A DNA stretch of 64,000 nt, from contig NZ_NFKT01000003.1 of the NCBI RefSeq assembly GCF_002160525.1, forward strand, positions 124,001 through 188,000, in the 5' to 3' direction. Source of the stretch: Lachnoclostridium sp. An169 (lineage in GTDB: Bacteria > Bacillota > Clostridia > Lachnospirales > Lachnospiraceae). Within the stretch, counting starts at the first letter, position 1. Every line of letters starts with the position of its first letter. A model generated the notes under the pieces. It saw only the letters and a list, made by a program, of their open reading frames with translations. It had not been told where the DNA came from and did not search any database. Positions 33,210-40,979 of this stretch are shown here, piece by piece. A program made the position numbers and the translations under genes.

Positions 33210-33264
33210 GGCCTGACGAAGTATAGATGTGAAAATCATCTGTATTTTGTCAGGCTCTTTTTTT
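33210..33264 (+). terminator. Terminator after the zinc-ribbon gene
   Basis: GCCTGAC (33211-33217) pairs with GTCAGGC (33249-33255), with an inner AGATG/CATCT stem, followed by TCTTTTTTT. Confidence 0.8.
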
Positions 33265-33542
33265 GTGCGGTTTACAAAAAACGGGACAATTTCATCTTTA
33301 AAAAGAGAATAAGTAAATAGACGGGCCGGAAAAGGCTTCACCGAAGGCGTTTGGGAAAGGAGAGGATAAAAGATCCGGCTAAAAGGAGAAAGACACTTTG
33401 GGTATTGACCAGAACCTGCATCTTTGGATGCCGGTCCTGATGAGTATCCCAAAGATGCTCAGATAAAAATTCATATCGGCCGCATGTGCGCAGTGAGGCA
33501 GGATACGACATACCGTGGAAATCAGCTTTGAGAAAGACAGCT
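33265..33542 (+). other. Leader region of the phage replication operon
   Basis: No gene of normal size. It holds several AGGAG-like motifs and a 22-codon frame from TTG 33398 to the stop at 33464-33466, preceded by AAAGGAGAAAG, which might be a leader peptide. No convincing -35/-10 pair was found, so the replication operon could be read from upstream by antitermination. Confidence 0.35.
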
Positions 33543-33669
33543 GATGGAACACGGGTGTAAGTACCCTTGTTTTCCTGCGCATTTTGTTGGCTTTGGGTAC
33601 TTTGGTCAGAAGTCCGTACCGGGTACCCTGCTCTCACTGCCTCCCGGCCAGCTAAGGAGGCAATCATGA
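33543..33669 (+). CDS. Possible 41-residue leader ORF coupled to the sigma-like gene
   Basis: ATG 33543 opens a frame of 41 codons ending at a TGA that overlaps the start of the sigma-like gene (ATGA), the usual sign of translational coupling. The product is aromatic and glycine-rich (HFVGFGYFGQKSVPGT). The ribosome site is weak. It may be a coding leader or chance. Confidence 0.3.
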
Positions 33670-34232
33670 GAGTAAGAAAGACGAGACAGAACCAGAGAAA
33701 TGTGTACCGTTATCCAGTGAGTGTTGAGGACGGGCGCGGCGGTTACCGGACGGTTTATACGACAGTCCGGCCGGGCGAGATGGGCGTGACCGAGGTGTGG
33801 ATCCAGGATCTGCACCGGATGGATGATAATGAAGTCACCAACAACATCAAGAACGGGCATCCGAAATTGACGGCGGAACAGAAAACTGCGAAAAAAGAAT
33901 GGGAAGAAGCGCATCCGGGAGAGAAGTTTGATATGAACTGGAATCTTTCCCTGGATTACATAGCCGGAGACACGGATGACGGGGAGCTGGACAAGAGCAG
34001 CGTGCTTGCCGGGGTCAGTTATGACCCCTTTGATGAGGATGTGCCGGATGAGGTGCTGAAGCTTCGCGAGATCGCCGCTGAAAAGATGACGGACCGGCAG
34101 AGACAGGCTTACCGGCTGATCGGCCTGGAAGGATACTCCAGGACAGAGGCGGCGAAGATCATGGGAGTAAGCGTCAAGGTGGCAAAGGTCCATTATGATA
34201 AGGCGATCGAATGCATTAAGAAATATTTTTAA
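33666..34232 (+). CDS. Phage sigma-70 region 4-like protein
   Basis: A 188-residue protein starting at the ATG directly after AAGGAGG. The N-terminal ~120 residues are unassigned (RNVYRYPVSVEDGRGGYRTV, then acidic). The C-terminal ~60 form a sigma region 4-type helix-turn-helix (MTDRQRQAYRLIGLEGYSRT, EAAKIMGVSVKVAKVHYDKA). Likely a phage transcription activator or dedicated sigma-like factor for the replication operon. A terminator-like hairpin follows it. Confidence 0.75.
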   Translation: MRVRKTRQNQRNVYRYPVSVEDGRGGYRTVYTTVRPGEMGVTEVWIQDLHRMDDNEVTNNIKNGHPKLTAEQKTAKKEWEEAHPGEKFDMNWNLSLDYIAGDTDDGELDKSSVLAGVSYDPFDEDVPDEVLKLREIAAEKMTDRQRQAYRLIGLEGYSRTEAAKIMGVSVKVAKVHYDKAIECIKKYF

Positions 34233-34242
34233 AGGTTTTTTC

Positions 34243-34282
34243 GGGAGAGGGTAAAATCTCTCCCCTTTTTCTTGCCTGTGAC
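34243..34282 (+). terminator. Hairpin-T-tract element, copy 1, with conserved TTGCCTGTGAC
   Basis: GGGAGAG...CTCTCCCC folds around GTAAAAT and is followed by TTTTTTC and then TTGCCTGTGAC (34272-34282). A closely similar element occurs at 39665-39704. Both lie a short distance before a new phage gene, so they may be regulated terminators. Confidence 0.65.
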
Positions 34283-34326
34283 ATGTAAGGAAGACAGCTT
34301 CCTGCAGAAAGAGAGGTGAAGAAAAA

Positions 34327-34551
34327 ATGGCGGTCAAACATAAGATTGTCATTAACGTCTCGGATTCCAGCGGGCGTAAGGAGAACGTGCTGAAGGGCGC
34401 GGATGTGAAACTCCCGGCAAGACTGCTTAAGTTCCTGTTTGGGGAGTTTACGCAGGTGTATCTCTTGTCACCGGGGCAGACGGTGGAATCCGTAGACATC
34501 CGTGAAGTTGAGGAAGGAGGTGCAAAAACATGTCAAAGATGGGTGAACTGA
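34327..34551 (+). CDS. Phage hypothetical protein (early operon)
   Basis: A 74-residue soluble protein (IVINVSDSSGRKENVLKGAD, then LLKFLFGEFTQVYLLSPGQT). The ATG has AGAGAGGTGAAG upstream. It overlaps the next gene by 22 bases. I do not recognise a family; position before DUF2800/DUF2815 genes is typical of replication modules of Clostridia phages. Confidence 0.6.
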   Translation: MAVKHKIVINVSDSSGRKENVLKGADVKLPARLLKFLFGEFTQVYLLSPGQTVESVDIREVEEGGAKTCQRWVN

Positions 34552-34838
34552 ACCTGCTGCTTCAGGAATTGAAGAAGTGCGGGGAGAGCCTGGTGAACAT
34601 TGCCGATGAACTGACAGGGATTTTTTCTGAGACAGGGGAAAAGAAGACAGAAGCTCCGGCAGATCCGGCAAAGGAATATACCTTTACTGAGGTAAGGGCA
34701 TTCCTGGCGGAGAAGTCCAGGGCCGGGCATACCGCGGAGATCAGGAAGATCCTTGAAGCGCACGGGGCGGACAAGCTGTCGGCGCTGGATAAAGAGGAAT
34801 ACGCGGCGGTAATGGCGGAAGCGGAGGTGCTGGGATAA
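34530..34838 (+). CDS. Phage hypothetical protein with helical C-terminal domain
   Basis: A 102-residue acidic protein with an N-terminal helix (ELNLLLQELKKCGESLVNIA), a linker and a C-terminal helical unit (YTFTEVRAFLAEKSRAGHTA, ILEAHGADKLSALDKEEYAA) seen in many phage early proteins sometimes labelled Rrp5-like. The function is unknown. AAGGAGGTG precedes the ATG; the stop overlaps the next start (TAATG). Confidence 0.65.
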   Translation: MSKMGELNLLLQELKKCGESLVNIADELTGIFSETGEKKTEAPADPAKEYTFTEVRAFLAEKSRAGHTAEIRKILEAHGADKLSALDKEEYAAVMAEAEVLG

Positions 34839-35977
34839 TGGGAAAGCATGCGTTTTTATCGGCGTCATCCAGCCACAGATGGCTGGAATGCCCGCCTTCG
34901 GCAAAACTGTGCGCGGAGCAGGAAGACAGATCCAGCCCTTACGCGCAGCAGGGTACCGACTGCCATGAACTCTGCGCTTATCTGGTGGAAAAGTCACTGG
35001 GGAAGGATGTGACGGATCCGACCGAAAACCTTACTTATTACGACCAGGAGATGCGGGACTGCGCGGAAAGCTATTGTTCTTATGTCAACGAACAGATCGA
35101 GGCGGCAAAGAAGCGCTGCCCGGATCCGCAGGTGCTGATCGAGCAGAGGCTGGATTTTTCCCGATGGGTGGAGAACGGTTTCGGTACCGGCGACTGCGTG
35201 ATCGTGGCGGATGAGATGCTGCAGGTCATCGACTATAAACATGGGGTGGGCGTACTCGTATCTGCGGAGAAGAACCCGCAGATGATGTGCTATGCGCTGG
35301 GCGCCCTGGAATTGTTTGACGGCCTGTATGACATCCAAGAGGTCCGTATGACCATCTTCCAGCCCCGGCGTGAGAATGTCAGTACCTGCGCTATGACAAA
35401 AGAAGAACTGCTCGCCTGGGCGGAGGAAGTCTTAAAGCCAACGGCGGCCCTGGCCTATGAGGGCAAAGGAGAGTTCAAGGCAGGGGAACACTGCCGGTTC
35501 TGCAAAGTGAAAGCAACGTGCCGCAAGAGAGCGGAATATAACCTGGAACTTGCACGGTATGACTTTGAGATGCCTGCCGTTTTGGAAGAGACTGAGATCG
35601 CAGCGATCCTTCCGAAGATTGATGAACTGGTATCCTGGGCGGCAGATATCAAGGAATACGCCCTGCAGCAGGCCCTGTCCGGAACGCATTATGAAGGCTT
35701 CAAAGTCGTGGAAGGCAGGTCGAACCGGAAATACAGTGATGAGGCCGCGGTTATTTCAGCGGCGGAATCCGCGGGATATGATCCCTATGAGAAGAAGCTT
35801 CTCGGCATTACCGCCATGACTGCCCTTATGGGGAAAAAGAAGTTCGAGGAAGTGCTTGGCCCGTTTATCGTAAAGCCGCAAGGCAAGCCGGCGCTGGTGC
35901 CGGATTCCGATAAGAGACCGGCGCTTAATACAGCATATGAAGATTTTAGTGAAAATGAAGGAGGAAAAGAAGTATGA
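34838..35977 (+). CDS. DUF2800 protein, Cas4/RecB-like exonuclease family
   Basis: A 379-residue phage protein of the DUF2800 family, related to PD-(D/E)XK nucleases. Visible features are SASSSHRWLECPPSAKL at the N-terminus, GTDCHELCAYLVE, the likely active-site DYKHG preceded by GTGDCVIVADEMLQVI, and a C-terminal cysteine set (AGEHCRFCKVKATCRKR) as in Cas4/AddB-type iron-sulfur nucleases. It probably processes DNA ends during recombination, working with the DUF2815 protein encoded next (four-base overlap). Confidence 0.85.
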   Translation: MGKHAFLSASSSHRWLECPPSAKLCAEQEDRSSPYAQQGTDCHELCAYLVEKSLGKDVTDPTENLTYYDQEMRDCAESYCSYVNEQIEAAKKRCPDPQVLIEQRLDFSRWVENGFGTGDCVIVADEMLQVIDYKHGVGVLVSAEKNPQMMCYALGALELFDGLYDIQEVRMTIFQPRRENVSTCAMTKEELLAWAEEVLKPTAALAYEGKGEFKAGEHCRFCKVKATCRKRAEYNLELARYDFEMPAVLEETEIAAILPKIDELVSWAADIKEYALQQALSGTHYEGFKVVEGRSNRKYSDEAAVISAAESAGYDPYEKKLLGITAMTALMGKKKFEEVLGPFIVKPQGKPALVPDSDKRPALNTAYEDFSENEGGKEV

Positions 35978-36537
35978 CTAAGTTTAACAACCCGACAAAA
36001 GTAATTACCGGAGTCAACACCAGATGGAGCTATGTCAACGCATGGGAGCCGAAGTCCATCAATGGAGGTGCGCCGAAATATTCCGTGTCCCTGATCATCC
36101 CGAAGTCTGACACGAAGACGTTGGAAAAAATCCGGGCGGCAATCCAGGCGGCCTACGAGGAAGGGCAGAGCAAGCTGAAAGGCAATGGCAGATCTGTACC
36201 GGCGCTTTCTGCGCTGAAGACGCCGCTGCGTGACGGCGACGCGGAAAGGCCGGATGACGAGGCCTATGCCAATTCTTATTTCGTGAACGCAAACAGCGGC
36301 ACGGCGCCGGGGATCGTGGACGCGGACAGGAACCCGATCCTGGAGCGTTCCGAGGTGTATTCCGGGGTGTACGGCAGGGCGAGCATCAATTTCTACGCTT
36401 TCAACAGCAACGGGAACAAGGGGATTGCCTGCGGATTGAACAACCTGCAGAAGATCCGGGACGGCGAGCCCCTTGGCGGCAAGAGCAGGGCGGAAGATGA
36501 TTTCGCGGAAGCGGATGAGGAAGATTTCCTTTCCTAA
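35974..36537 (+). CDS. DUF2815 protein, likely phage single-strand DNA-binding protein
   Basis: A 187-residue protein of the DUF2815 family (TRWSYVNAWEPKSINGGAPK, YSVSLIIPKSDTKTLEKI, YGRASINFYAFNSNGNKGIA, then GLNNLQKIRDGEPLGG and an acidic tail). The family has an OB-fold like T7 gp2.5, and the acidic C-terminus is a typical SSB interaction tail. It is translationally coupled to the DUF2800 gene and precedes the polymerase. Confidence 0.85.
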   Translation: MTKFNNPTKVITGVNTRWSYVNAWEPKSINGGAPKYSVSLIIPKSDTKTLEKIRAAIQAAYEEGQSKLKGNGRSVPALSALKTPLRDGDAERPDDEAYANSYFVNANSGTAPGIVDADRNPILERSEVYSGVYGRASINFYAFNSNGNKGIACGLNNLQKIRDGEPLGGKSRAEDDFAEADEEDFLS

Positions 36538-36612
36538 GAACAGGATGATCATATTTGGGAAGACGGGTGCCGGTCAGAAATGGCCGGCGCCTGCTTTCAG
36601 ATTGGAGGAAAG

Positions 36613-38601
36613 ATGGAGACGATCAGTATTGATATTGAAACATATTCTGAGAATGACCTGGGTAAATGCGGCGTGTACAAGTATGTGCAGCATCCGGATT
36701 TTGACATCCTGCTTTTTGGCTATGCGGTGGACGGCGGTGACGTCCGGGTGGTTGACCTGGCGTCCGGGAAGACGATGCCGGAGGAAGTTCTGGCCGCCCT
36801 GTCCGATGAAACCGTGACGAAATGGGCGTTCAACAGCAATTTTGAACGTGTCTGCCTGTCGGAATGGCTGAGAAGGAACCATCCGGAATTCTTTTCCTCT
36901 TACAGTGTGCCGGGAGATACGGTTGGCGATTATCTGGATCCGCGGGGATGGAAATGTTCCATGGTCTGGTCCGCCTATATGGGGCTGCCCCTATCCCTTG
37001 CCGGCGCCGGAGCGGTGCTGGGGCTGGAAGAGCAGAAGCTGAAAGAAGGGAAAGAACTGATCCGGTATTTCTGCGTGCCGTGCAAAGCAACGAAGGCTAA
37101 TGGAGGAAGAACCAGGAACCTCCCGGAACATGACAGGGAGAAATGGGAGCGTTTCAGGTCCTATAACCAGAGGGATGTGGAAGTGGAAAGATCCATCCAG
37201 GAGAGACTGCGGAATTTCCCGGTGCCGGATTTTGTCTGGGAAGAGTTCTGGCTTGACCAGGAGATCAATGACCGGGGGATCCTGTTGGATATAGATATGG
37301 TGGAGAACGCAATCCGGTTGGATGGCATCTCAAAAGATCAGCTGTTGGATGCCATGAAGAAGATTACCGGGCTGGAAAATCCCAACAGTGTGGCGCAGAT
37401 GAAGCAGTGGCTGTCCAGCCGGGGCATAGAGACGGAATCGCTGGGAAAGAAGGACGCGGCAAAGATGATTGCGGATAGAGATATGGATGAAGAAGTCGTA
37501 AAAGCATTGAAGCTCCGTCTGCAGCTGGCAAAGTCTTCCGTAAAGAAGTATCAGGCCATGCGGAACGCTGTCTGCAGGGACGGCAGGGCGAGGGGCATGT
37601 TTCAGTTCCTCGGGGCTAATCGGAGCGGCAGGTGGGCCGGGCGGATCATCCAGCTGCAGAACCTTCCGCAGAACCATATGGAGGATTTGGAACAGGCGAG
37701 AGGACTTGTCAAAAATGGGGATTATGAAGCCCTGGCCATACTGTATGATTCCGTGCCGAATGTATTGTCGGAATTGATCCGGACTGCTTTTGTCGCTGCG
37801 GGAGGAAACAAGTTCTGCGTGGCGGACTTTTCATCCATCGAGGCGAGGGTTTTGTCCTGGCTTGCCGGGGAGCGGTGGAGGATGGACGTATTTGTGAAGA
37901 ACGGCGATATTTACTGCGCGTCGGCATCGGCGATGTTTGGGGTGCCTGTGGAAAAGCATGGACGGAACGCGGAACTGCGGCAGAAGGGGAAGATCGCGGA
38001 ACTTGCTTTGGGATACGGCGGGTCTGTCGGCGCACTGAAATCCATGGGAGCCATTGAGATGGGACTGACAGAAGAAGAACTTCAGCCGCTGGTGGATTCC
38101 TGGCGAACCGCAAATCCCAATATCGTTCGGTTCTGGTGGGACGTGGACCGGGCGGTAAAGAAAGCGGTGAAGCAGCGGAAACCGTCTGTCCTTCGGGGGA
38201 TCCGTTTTGAGTGCCGCAACGGGATGCTGTTCATTACCCTGCCTTCCGGGAGAAGGCTTTCCTACGTGAAGCCGAGGATTGGTGAGAACCGCTTCGGCGG
38301 GGAATCCGTGACCTATGAAGGCGTGGGCGGGACGAAGAAGTGGGAGCGGATCGAGAGTTACGGCCCGAAGTTTGTGGAGAACATTGTGCAGGCCATATCC
38401 AGGGATATCCTCTGCTATGCCATACGGACTCTGTCACACTGTCGGATCTGCGCCCATGTGCATGATGAGCTGATCATCGAGTGCCAGAAGGACGCTTCCC
38501 TGGAAGCGATCTGTGAGCAGATGGGACGGACGCCGCTCTGGGCGGAGGGGCTGGTTTTAAGAGCCGATGGCTACGAAACACAGTTTTATAAAAAGGATTA
38601 A
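36613..38601 (+). CDS. Phage DNA polymerase I (family A) with 3'-5' exonuclease
   Basis: A 662-residue replicative polymerase. The exonuclease starts SIDIETYSENDL (Asp-x-Glu). The palm and fingers show FLGANRSGRWAGRIIQLQNL, ADFSSIEARVLSWLAGE (motif A), the O-helix-like AELRQKGKIAELALGYGG and motif C AHVHDELIIE. No 5'-3' exonuclease domain is present, as usual for phage enzymes. Start: ATG after GGAGGAAAG rather than an in-frame codon 11 residues earlier. Confidence 0.92.
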   Translation: METISIDIETYSENDLGKCGVYKYVQHPDFDILLFGYAVDGGDVRVVDLASGKTMPEEVLAALSDETVTKWAFNSNFERVCLSEWLRRNHPEFFSSYSVPGDTVGDYLDPRGWKCSMVWSAYMGLPLSLAGAGAVLGLEEQKLKEGKELIRYFCVPCKATKANGGRTRNLPEHDREKWERFRSYNQRDVEVERSIQERLRNFPVPDFVWEEFWLDQEINDRGILLDIDMVENAIRLDGISKDQLLDAMKKITGLENPNSVAQMKQWLSSRGIETESLGKKDAAKMIADRDMDEEVVKALKLRLQLAKSSVKKYQAMRNAVCRDGRARGMFQFLGANRSGRWAGRIIQLQNLPQNHMEDLEQARGLVKNGDYEALAILYDSVPNVLSELIRTAFVAAGGNKFCVADFSSIEARVLSWLAGERWRMDVFVKNGDIYCASASAMFGVPVEKHGRNAELRQKGKIAELALGYGGSVGALKSMGAIEMGLTEEELQPLVDSWRTANPNIVRFWWDVDRAVKKAVKQRKPSVLRGIRFECRNGMLFITLPSGRRLSYVKPRIGENRFGGESVTYEGVGGTKKWERIESYGPKFVENIVQAISRDILCYAIRTLSHCRICAHVHDELIIECQKDASLEAICEQMGRTPLWAEGLVLRADGYETQFYKKD

Positions 38602-38662
38602 GACTGTACATATAATAAAATTTATATGAATATCCATCATAAAAAATTCACAATTTGCAGAC

Positions 38663-38691
38663 TGGTCACAATCTCTAATTGGTGTTATATT
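38663..38691 (+). promoter_or_regulatory. Promoter of the Panacea cassette
   Basis: TGGTCA (38663-38668), 17-base spacer, TATATT (38686-38691), about 27 bases before the first ATG of the pair. The DNA here is markedly more AT-rich than the surrounding phage genes. Confidence 0.5.
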
Positions 38692-38717
38692 ATAGATGGA
38701 GAAAGGAGGATGAAAAA

Positions 38718-39149
38718 ATGGCAAATGTTTTTGATACAGCAAAATATATTTTGGAACAATCTGGATCTATGTCAACTATGAAACTTCAAAAGTTATGCTA
38801 TTATTCTCAGGCATGGTCTCTTGTTTGGGATGATTCTCCTTTATTTGAAGAAGACTTTCAGGCTTGGGCTAATGGGCCGGTATGTCCTGATTTGTTTTTC
38901 AAAACCCAGGGTAAGTATTCAGTAAGTGCGAGCGATGAAACTGGTGGGGATGGAGATTTATCTGCAGATCAAAAAGATACTATCGATAAAGTATTAGAGC
39001 ACTATGGCAGCCACGATGCCCAGTGGCTCAGTCAGCTGACACACATGGAAGATCCTTGGATTAAAGCGAGAAAAGGAGTTCCGTTAGGTGCCGGATGCAG
39101 TAATGTGATTACGAAAGAAAGTATGGCGTTGTATTATGGCGGGCTCTAA
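38718..39149 (+). CDS. Panacea-domain (DUF4065, SocA/GepA-like) antitoxin
   Basis: A 143-residue protein with the Panacea signature FDTAKYILEQSG, MKLQKLCYYSQAWSLV, FQAWANGPVCPDLF and a C-terminal SQLTHMEDPWIKAR. Panacea proteins are promiscuous antitoxins paired with many unrelated toxins, often in prophages. The ATG is preceded by AAAGGAGG. It overlaps the next gene by 14 bases, the typical antitoxin-toxin layout. Promoter and terminator of its own and low GC mark it as cargo between polymerase and antirepressor. Confidence 0.85.
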   Translation: MANVFDTAKYILEQSGSMSTMKLQKLCYYSQAWSLVWDDSPLFEEDFQAWANGPVCPDLFFKTQGKYSVSASDETGGDGDLSADQKDTIDKVLEHYGSHDAQWLSQLTHMEDPWIKARKGVPLGAGCSNVITKESMALYYGGL

Positions 39150-39603
39150 ACGAAAAAAAGAGATAAAGCAAAAAGAAACTCCGAAAGGGAAGTTTATCGC
39201 TCAGGGTGGAAATCCTGAGCGATACTATTCAGAAAATCCTGCATGGTCTTTTGCAAATTCTGATCAGGAGATGTGGGCATTCTCAGAGGATCATATGGGA
39301 AGTTTATTTTGGACAGAGATTCTTCCAAGATTAAAATCATTAGAGAGTCAAACATGGAGCGAAATATTGGTTCGAGATAAAAAGCAAAATCACTCCTTGG
39401 ATTTGAGCGAATTGAATAAGGTTGCACAAGACAGGTTAGCTTCAAAATATATAGAAGCAGAATCATTAATATCATTGCGCGTAACGGGCAGCCATAGATT
39501 ATATGGGTATATGACAGGCAGAGTCTTTAATGTGCTTTGGTATGACGATGATCATGGGGATAATAGTACATGCGTATGTAGATCCCGCTTAAAACATACA
39601 TAA
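39136..39603 (+). CDS. Putative toxin partner of the Panacea antitoxin
   Basis: A 155-residue protein translated from within the antitoxin gene's end. The N-terminus is basic (SKRKKEIKQKETPKGKF). The C-terminal pattern RVTGSHRLYGYMTGRVFNVL followed by WYDDDHGD and a final CVCRSRLKHT recalls small phage proteins resembling RelE/HigB-like toxins. The toxin assignment rests mainly on gene order and overlap. It is followed by a strong terminator. Confidence 0.6.
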   Translation: MAGSKRKKEIKQKETPKGKFIAQGGNPERYYSENPAWSFANSDQEMWAFSEDHMGSLFWTEILPRLKSLESQTWSEILVRDKKQNHSLDLSELNKVAQDRLASKYIEAESLISLRVTGSHRLYGYMTGRVFNVLWYDDDHGDNSTCVCRSRLKHT

Positions 39604-39627
39604 TTAGATCGATTAAAAAGTATAAAG

Positions 39628-39704
39628 TCCGTTTGGCAGATAGCTAAACGGATTCTTTTTTTTTGAGAGAGGGTAAAAATCCTCTCTTTTTTATTGCCTG
39701 TGAC
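39628..39704 (+). terminator. Terminator of the Panacea cassette plus hairpin element copy 2
   Basis: First, a 10-bp stem (39628-39637 with 39643-39652, one G-U pair) with TTCTTTTTTTT. Directly after it, GAGAGAGG...CCTCTC around GTAAAAAT with TTTTTT (39665-39692), then TTGCCTGTGAC (39694-39704), matching the element at 34243-34282. Confidence 0.75.
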
Positions 39705-39747
39705 TTGAGAAAACAAACTCAATAATTCTTACTAAGGAGGGTAATTC

Positions 39748-40539
39748 ATGAGTGAGTTACAGGTATTCAGCAACGCGGAGTTCGGCTCGGTCCGCAGTAT
39801 CACAGTCAATGGCGAGCCGTTTTTTGTCGGGAAGGATGTGGCGGAGATCCTTGGTTACGCCAATACCAGGGACGCTCTGGCGAAGCATGTGGATGAAGAG
39901 GACAGAATGGATGGGGTAGCGATCCGCGACTCCATCGGAAGGGAGCAGACGCCGGTGTTTATCAACGAATCCGGCCTTTACAGCCTGATCCTGTCCAGTA
40001 AGCTTCCTTCAGCGAAACGCTTCAAGAGGTGGGTGACATCGAAAGTCCTTCCGGCGATCCGAAAGCACGGAGTATTTGCGATGGATGACATTGTGAACAA
40101 CACGGATGCCCTGATCGAAGCGCTGCAGGCGTTTAAGGCCGAGCGGCTTAAGAGGATGGCGCTGGAACAGGAGGCCGCCGTGCAGAAGCAGCAGCTTGCG
40201 GAGATGAGGCCGAAGGCAAGCTATTATGATGTGGTCCTGAACAGCCCCAGCCTGATGGCGGTATCGGAATTCGCGAAAGATTATGGATGGAGCGCGAAGC
40301 GGATGAACCAGTACCTGCATGAGAAAGGCGTGCAGTATAAGCAGGGCGGAAAGATCTGGCTTTTGTACCAGAAATATGCCGGGTGCGGCTACACCAGCAC
40401 GAAGACACACGCTTATCCGGCGCATGACGGGACAACGCATACGAAGGTGCATACGTACTGGACGCAGAAAGGAAGGCTTTTCATCTATGACCTGCTGAAA
40501 GCGGACGGAATCCTTCCGCTGATTGAAAGGGGGAACTGA
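39748..40539 (+). CDS. Phage antirepressor (BRO-N plus KilAC)
   Basis: A 263-residue DNA-binding protein. The BRO-N domain (FGSVRSITVNGEPFFVGKDV, AEILGYANTRDALAKHV, FKRWVTSKVLPAIRKHG) occupies residues 1-110. A coiled linker follows and the KilAC domain (LMAVSEFAKDYGWSAKRMNQ, YLHEKGVQYKQGGKIWLLY) lies at about 165-255. It usually opposes the CI-type repressor. The ATG follows AAGGAGG. No CI repressor gene was found in the window. Confidence 0.88.
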   Translation: MSELQVFSNAEFGSVRSITVNGEPFFVGKDVAEILGYANTRDALAKHVDEEDRMDGVAIRDSIGREQTPVFINESGLYSLILSSKLPSAKRFKRWVTSKVLPAIRKHGVFAMDDIVNNTDALIEALQAFKAERLKRMALEQEAAVQKQQLAEMRPKASYYDVVLNSPSLMAVSEFAKDYGWSAKRMNQYLHEKGVQYKQGGKIWLLYQKYAGCGYTSTKTHAYPAHDGTTHTKVHTYWTQKGRLFIYDLLKADGILPLIERGN

Positions 40540-40541
40540 GC

Positions 40542-40979
40542 ATGGGAGTCAGCAAGTATAACAGCGAGGGATATTATGATCCCGTGGTATATGAGGCGCT
40601 GACCAGGATCGAGGCGGAAGAGCGCGCGGCCAGGGCGGCAGCCGCGTACCGCCCTTTGGTCTATATCTGTTCTCCTTACGCGGGAGATGTGGAGAAGAAT
40701 ACGTTCCGGGCAAGGGCATTTTCCAGGTTCGCAGTGGAGAGACACTGCATCCCGATTGCCCCGCACCTTCTCTGCCCGCAGTACCTGGATGAGGAAACAG
40801 AACGGTGGCTGGGGCTTAAGATGGGCATTGTCTTTATGGGAAAATGCGAAGAGGTCTGGGTGTTCGGGGATACAGTCTCCGAAGGCATGGCCGCTGAGAT
40901 TGAAAAGGCCAGGAAACTGCGCAAGAAGATCCGGTATTTTACCGATGACCTGCGGGAGAAGGAGGGGATGGCAGGATGA
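40542..40979 (+). CDS. DUF7768/DUF4406-type protein, deoxyribosyltransferase-like
   Basis: A 145-residue phage protein whose core (YRPLVYICSPYAGDVEKNTF, CIPIAPHLLCPQYLD, VFGDTVSEGMAAEIEKAR) resembles nucleoside 2-deoxyribosyltransferase-fold proteins. It may act on nucleotides or nucleotide signals; no activity is known. It begins two bases after the antirepressor stop and overlaps the primase gene by four bases. Confidence 0.7.
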   Translation: MGVSKYNSEGYYDPVVYEALTRIEAEERAARAAAAYRPLVYICSPYAGDVEKNTFRARAFSRFAVERHCIPIAPHLLCPQYLDEETERWLGLKMGIVFMGKCEEVWVFGDTVSEGMAAEIEKARKLRKKIRYFTDDLREKEGMAG

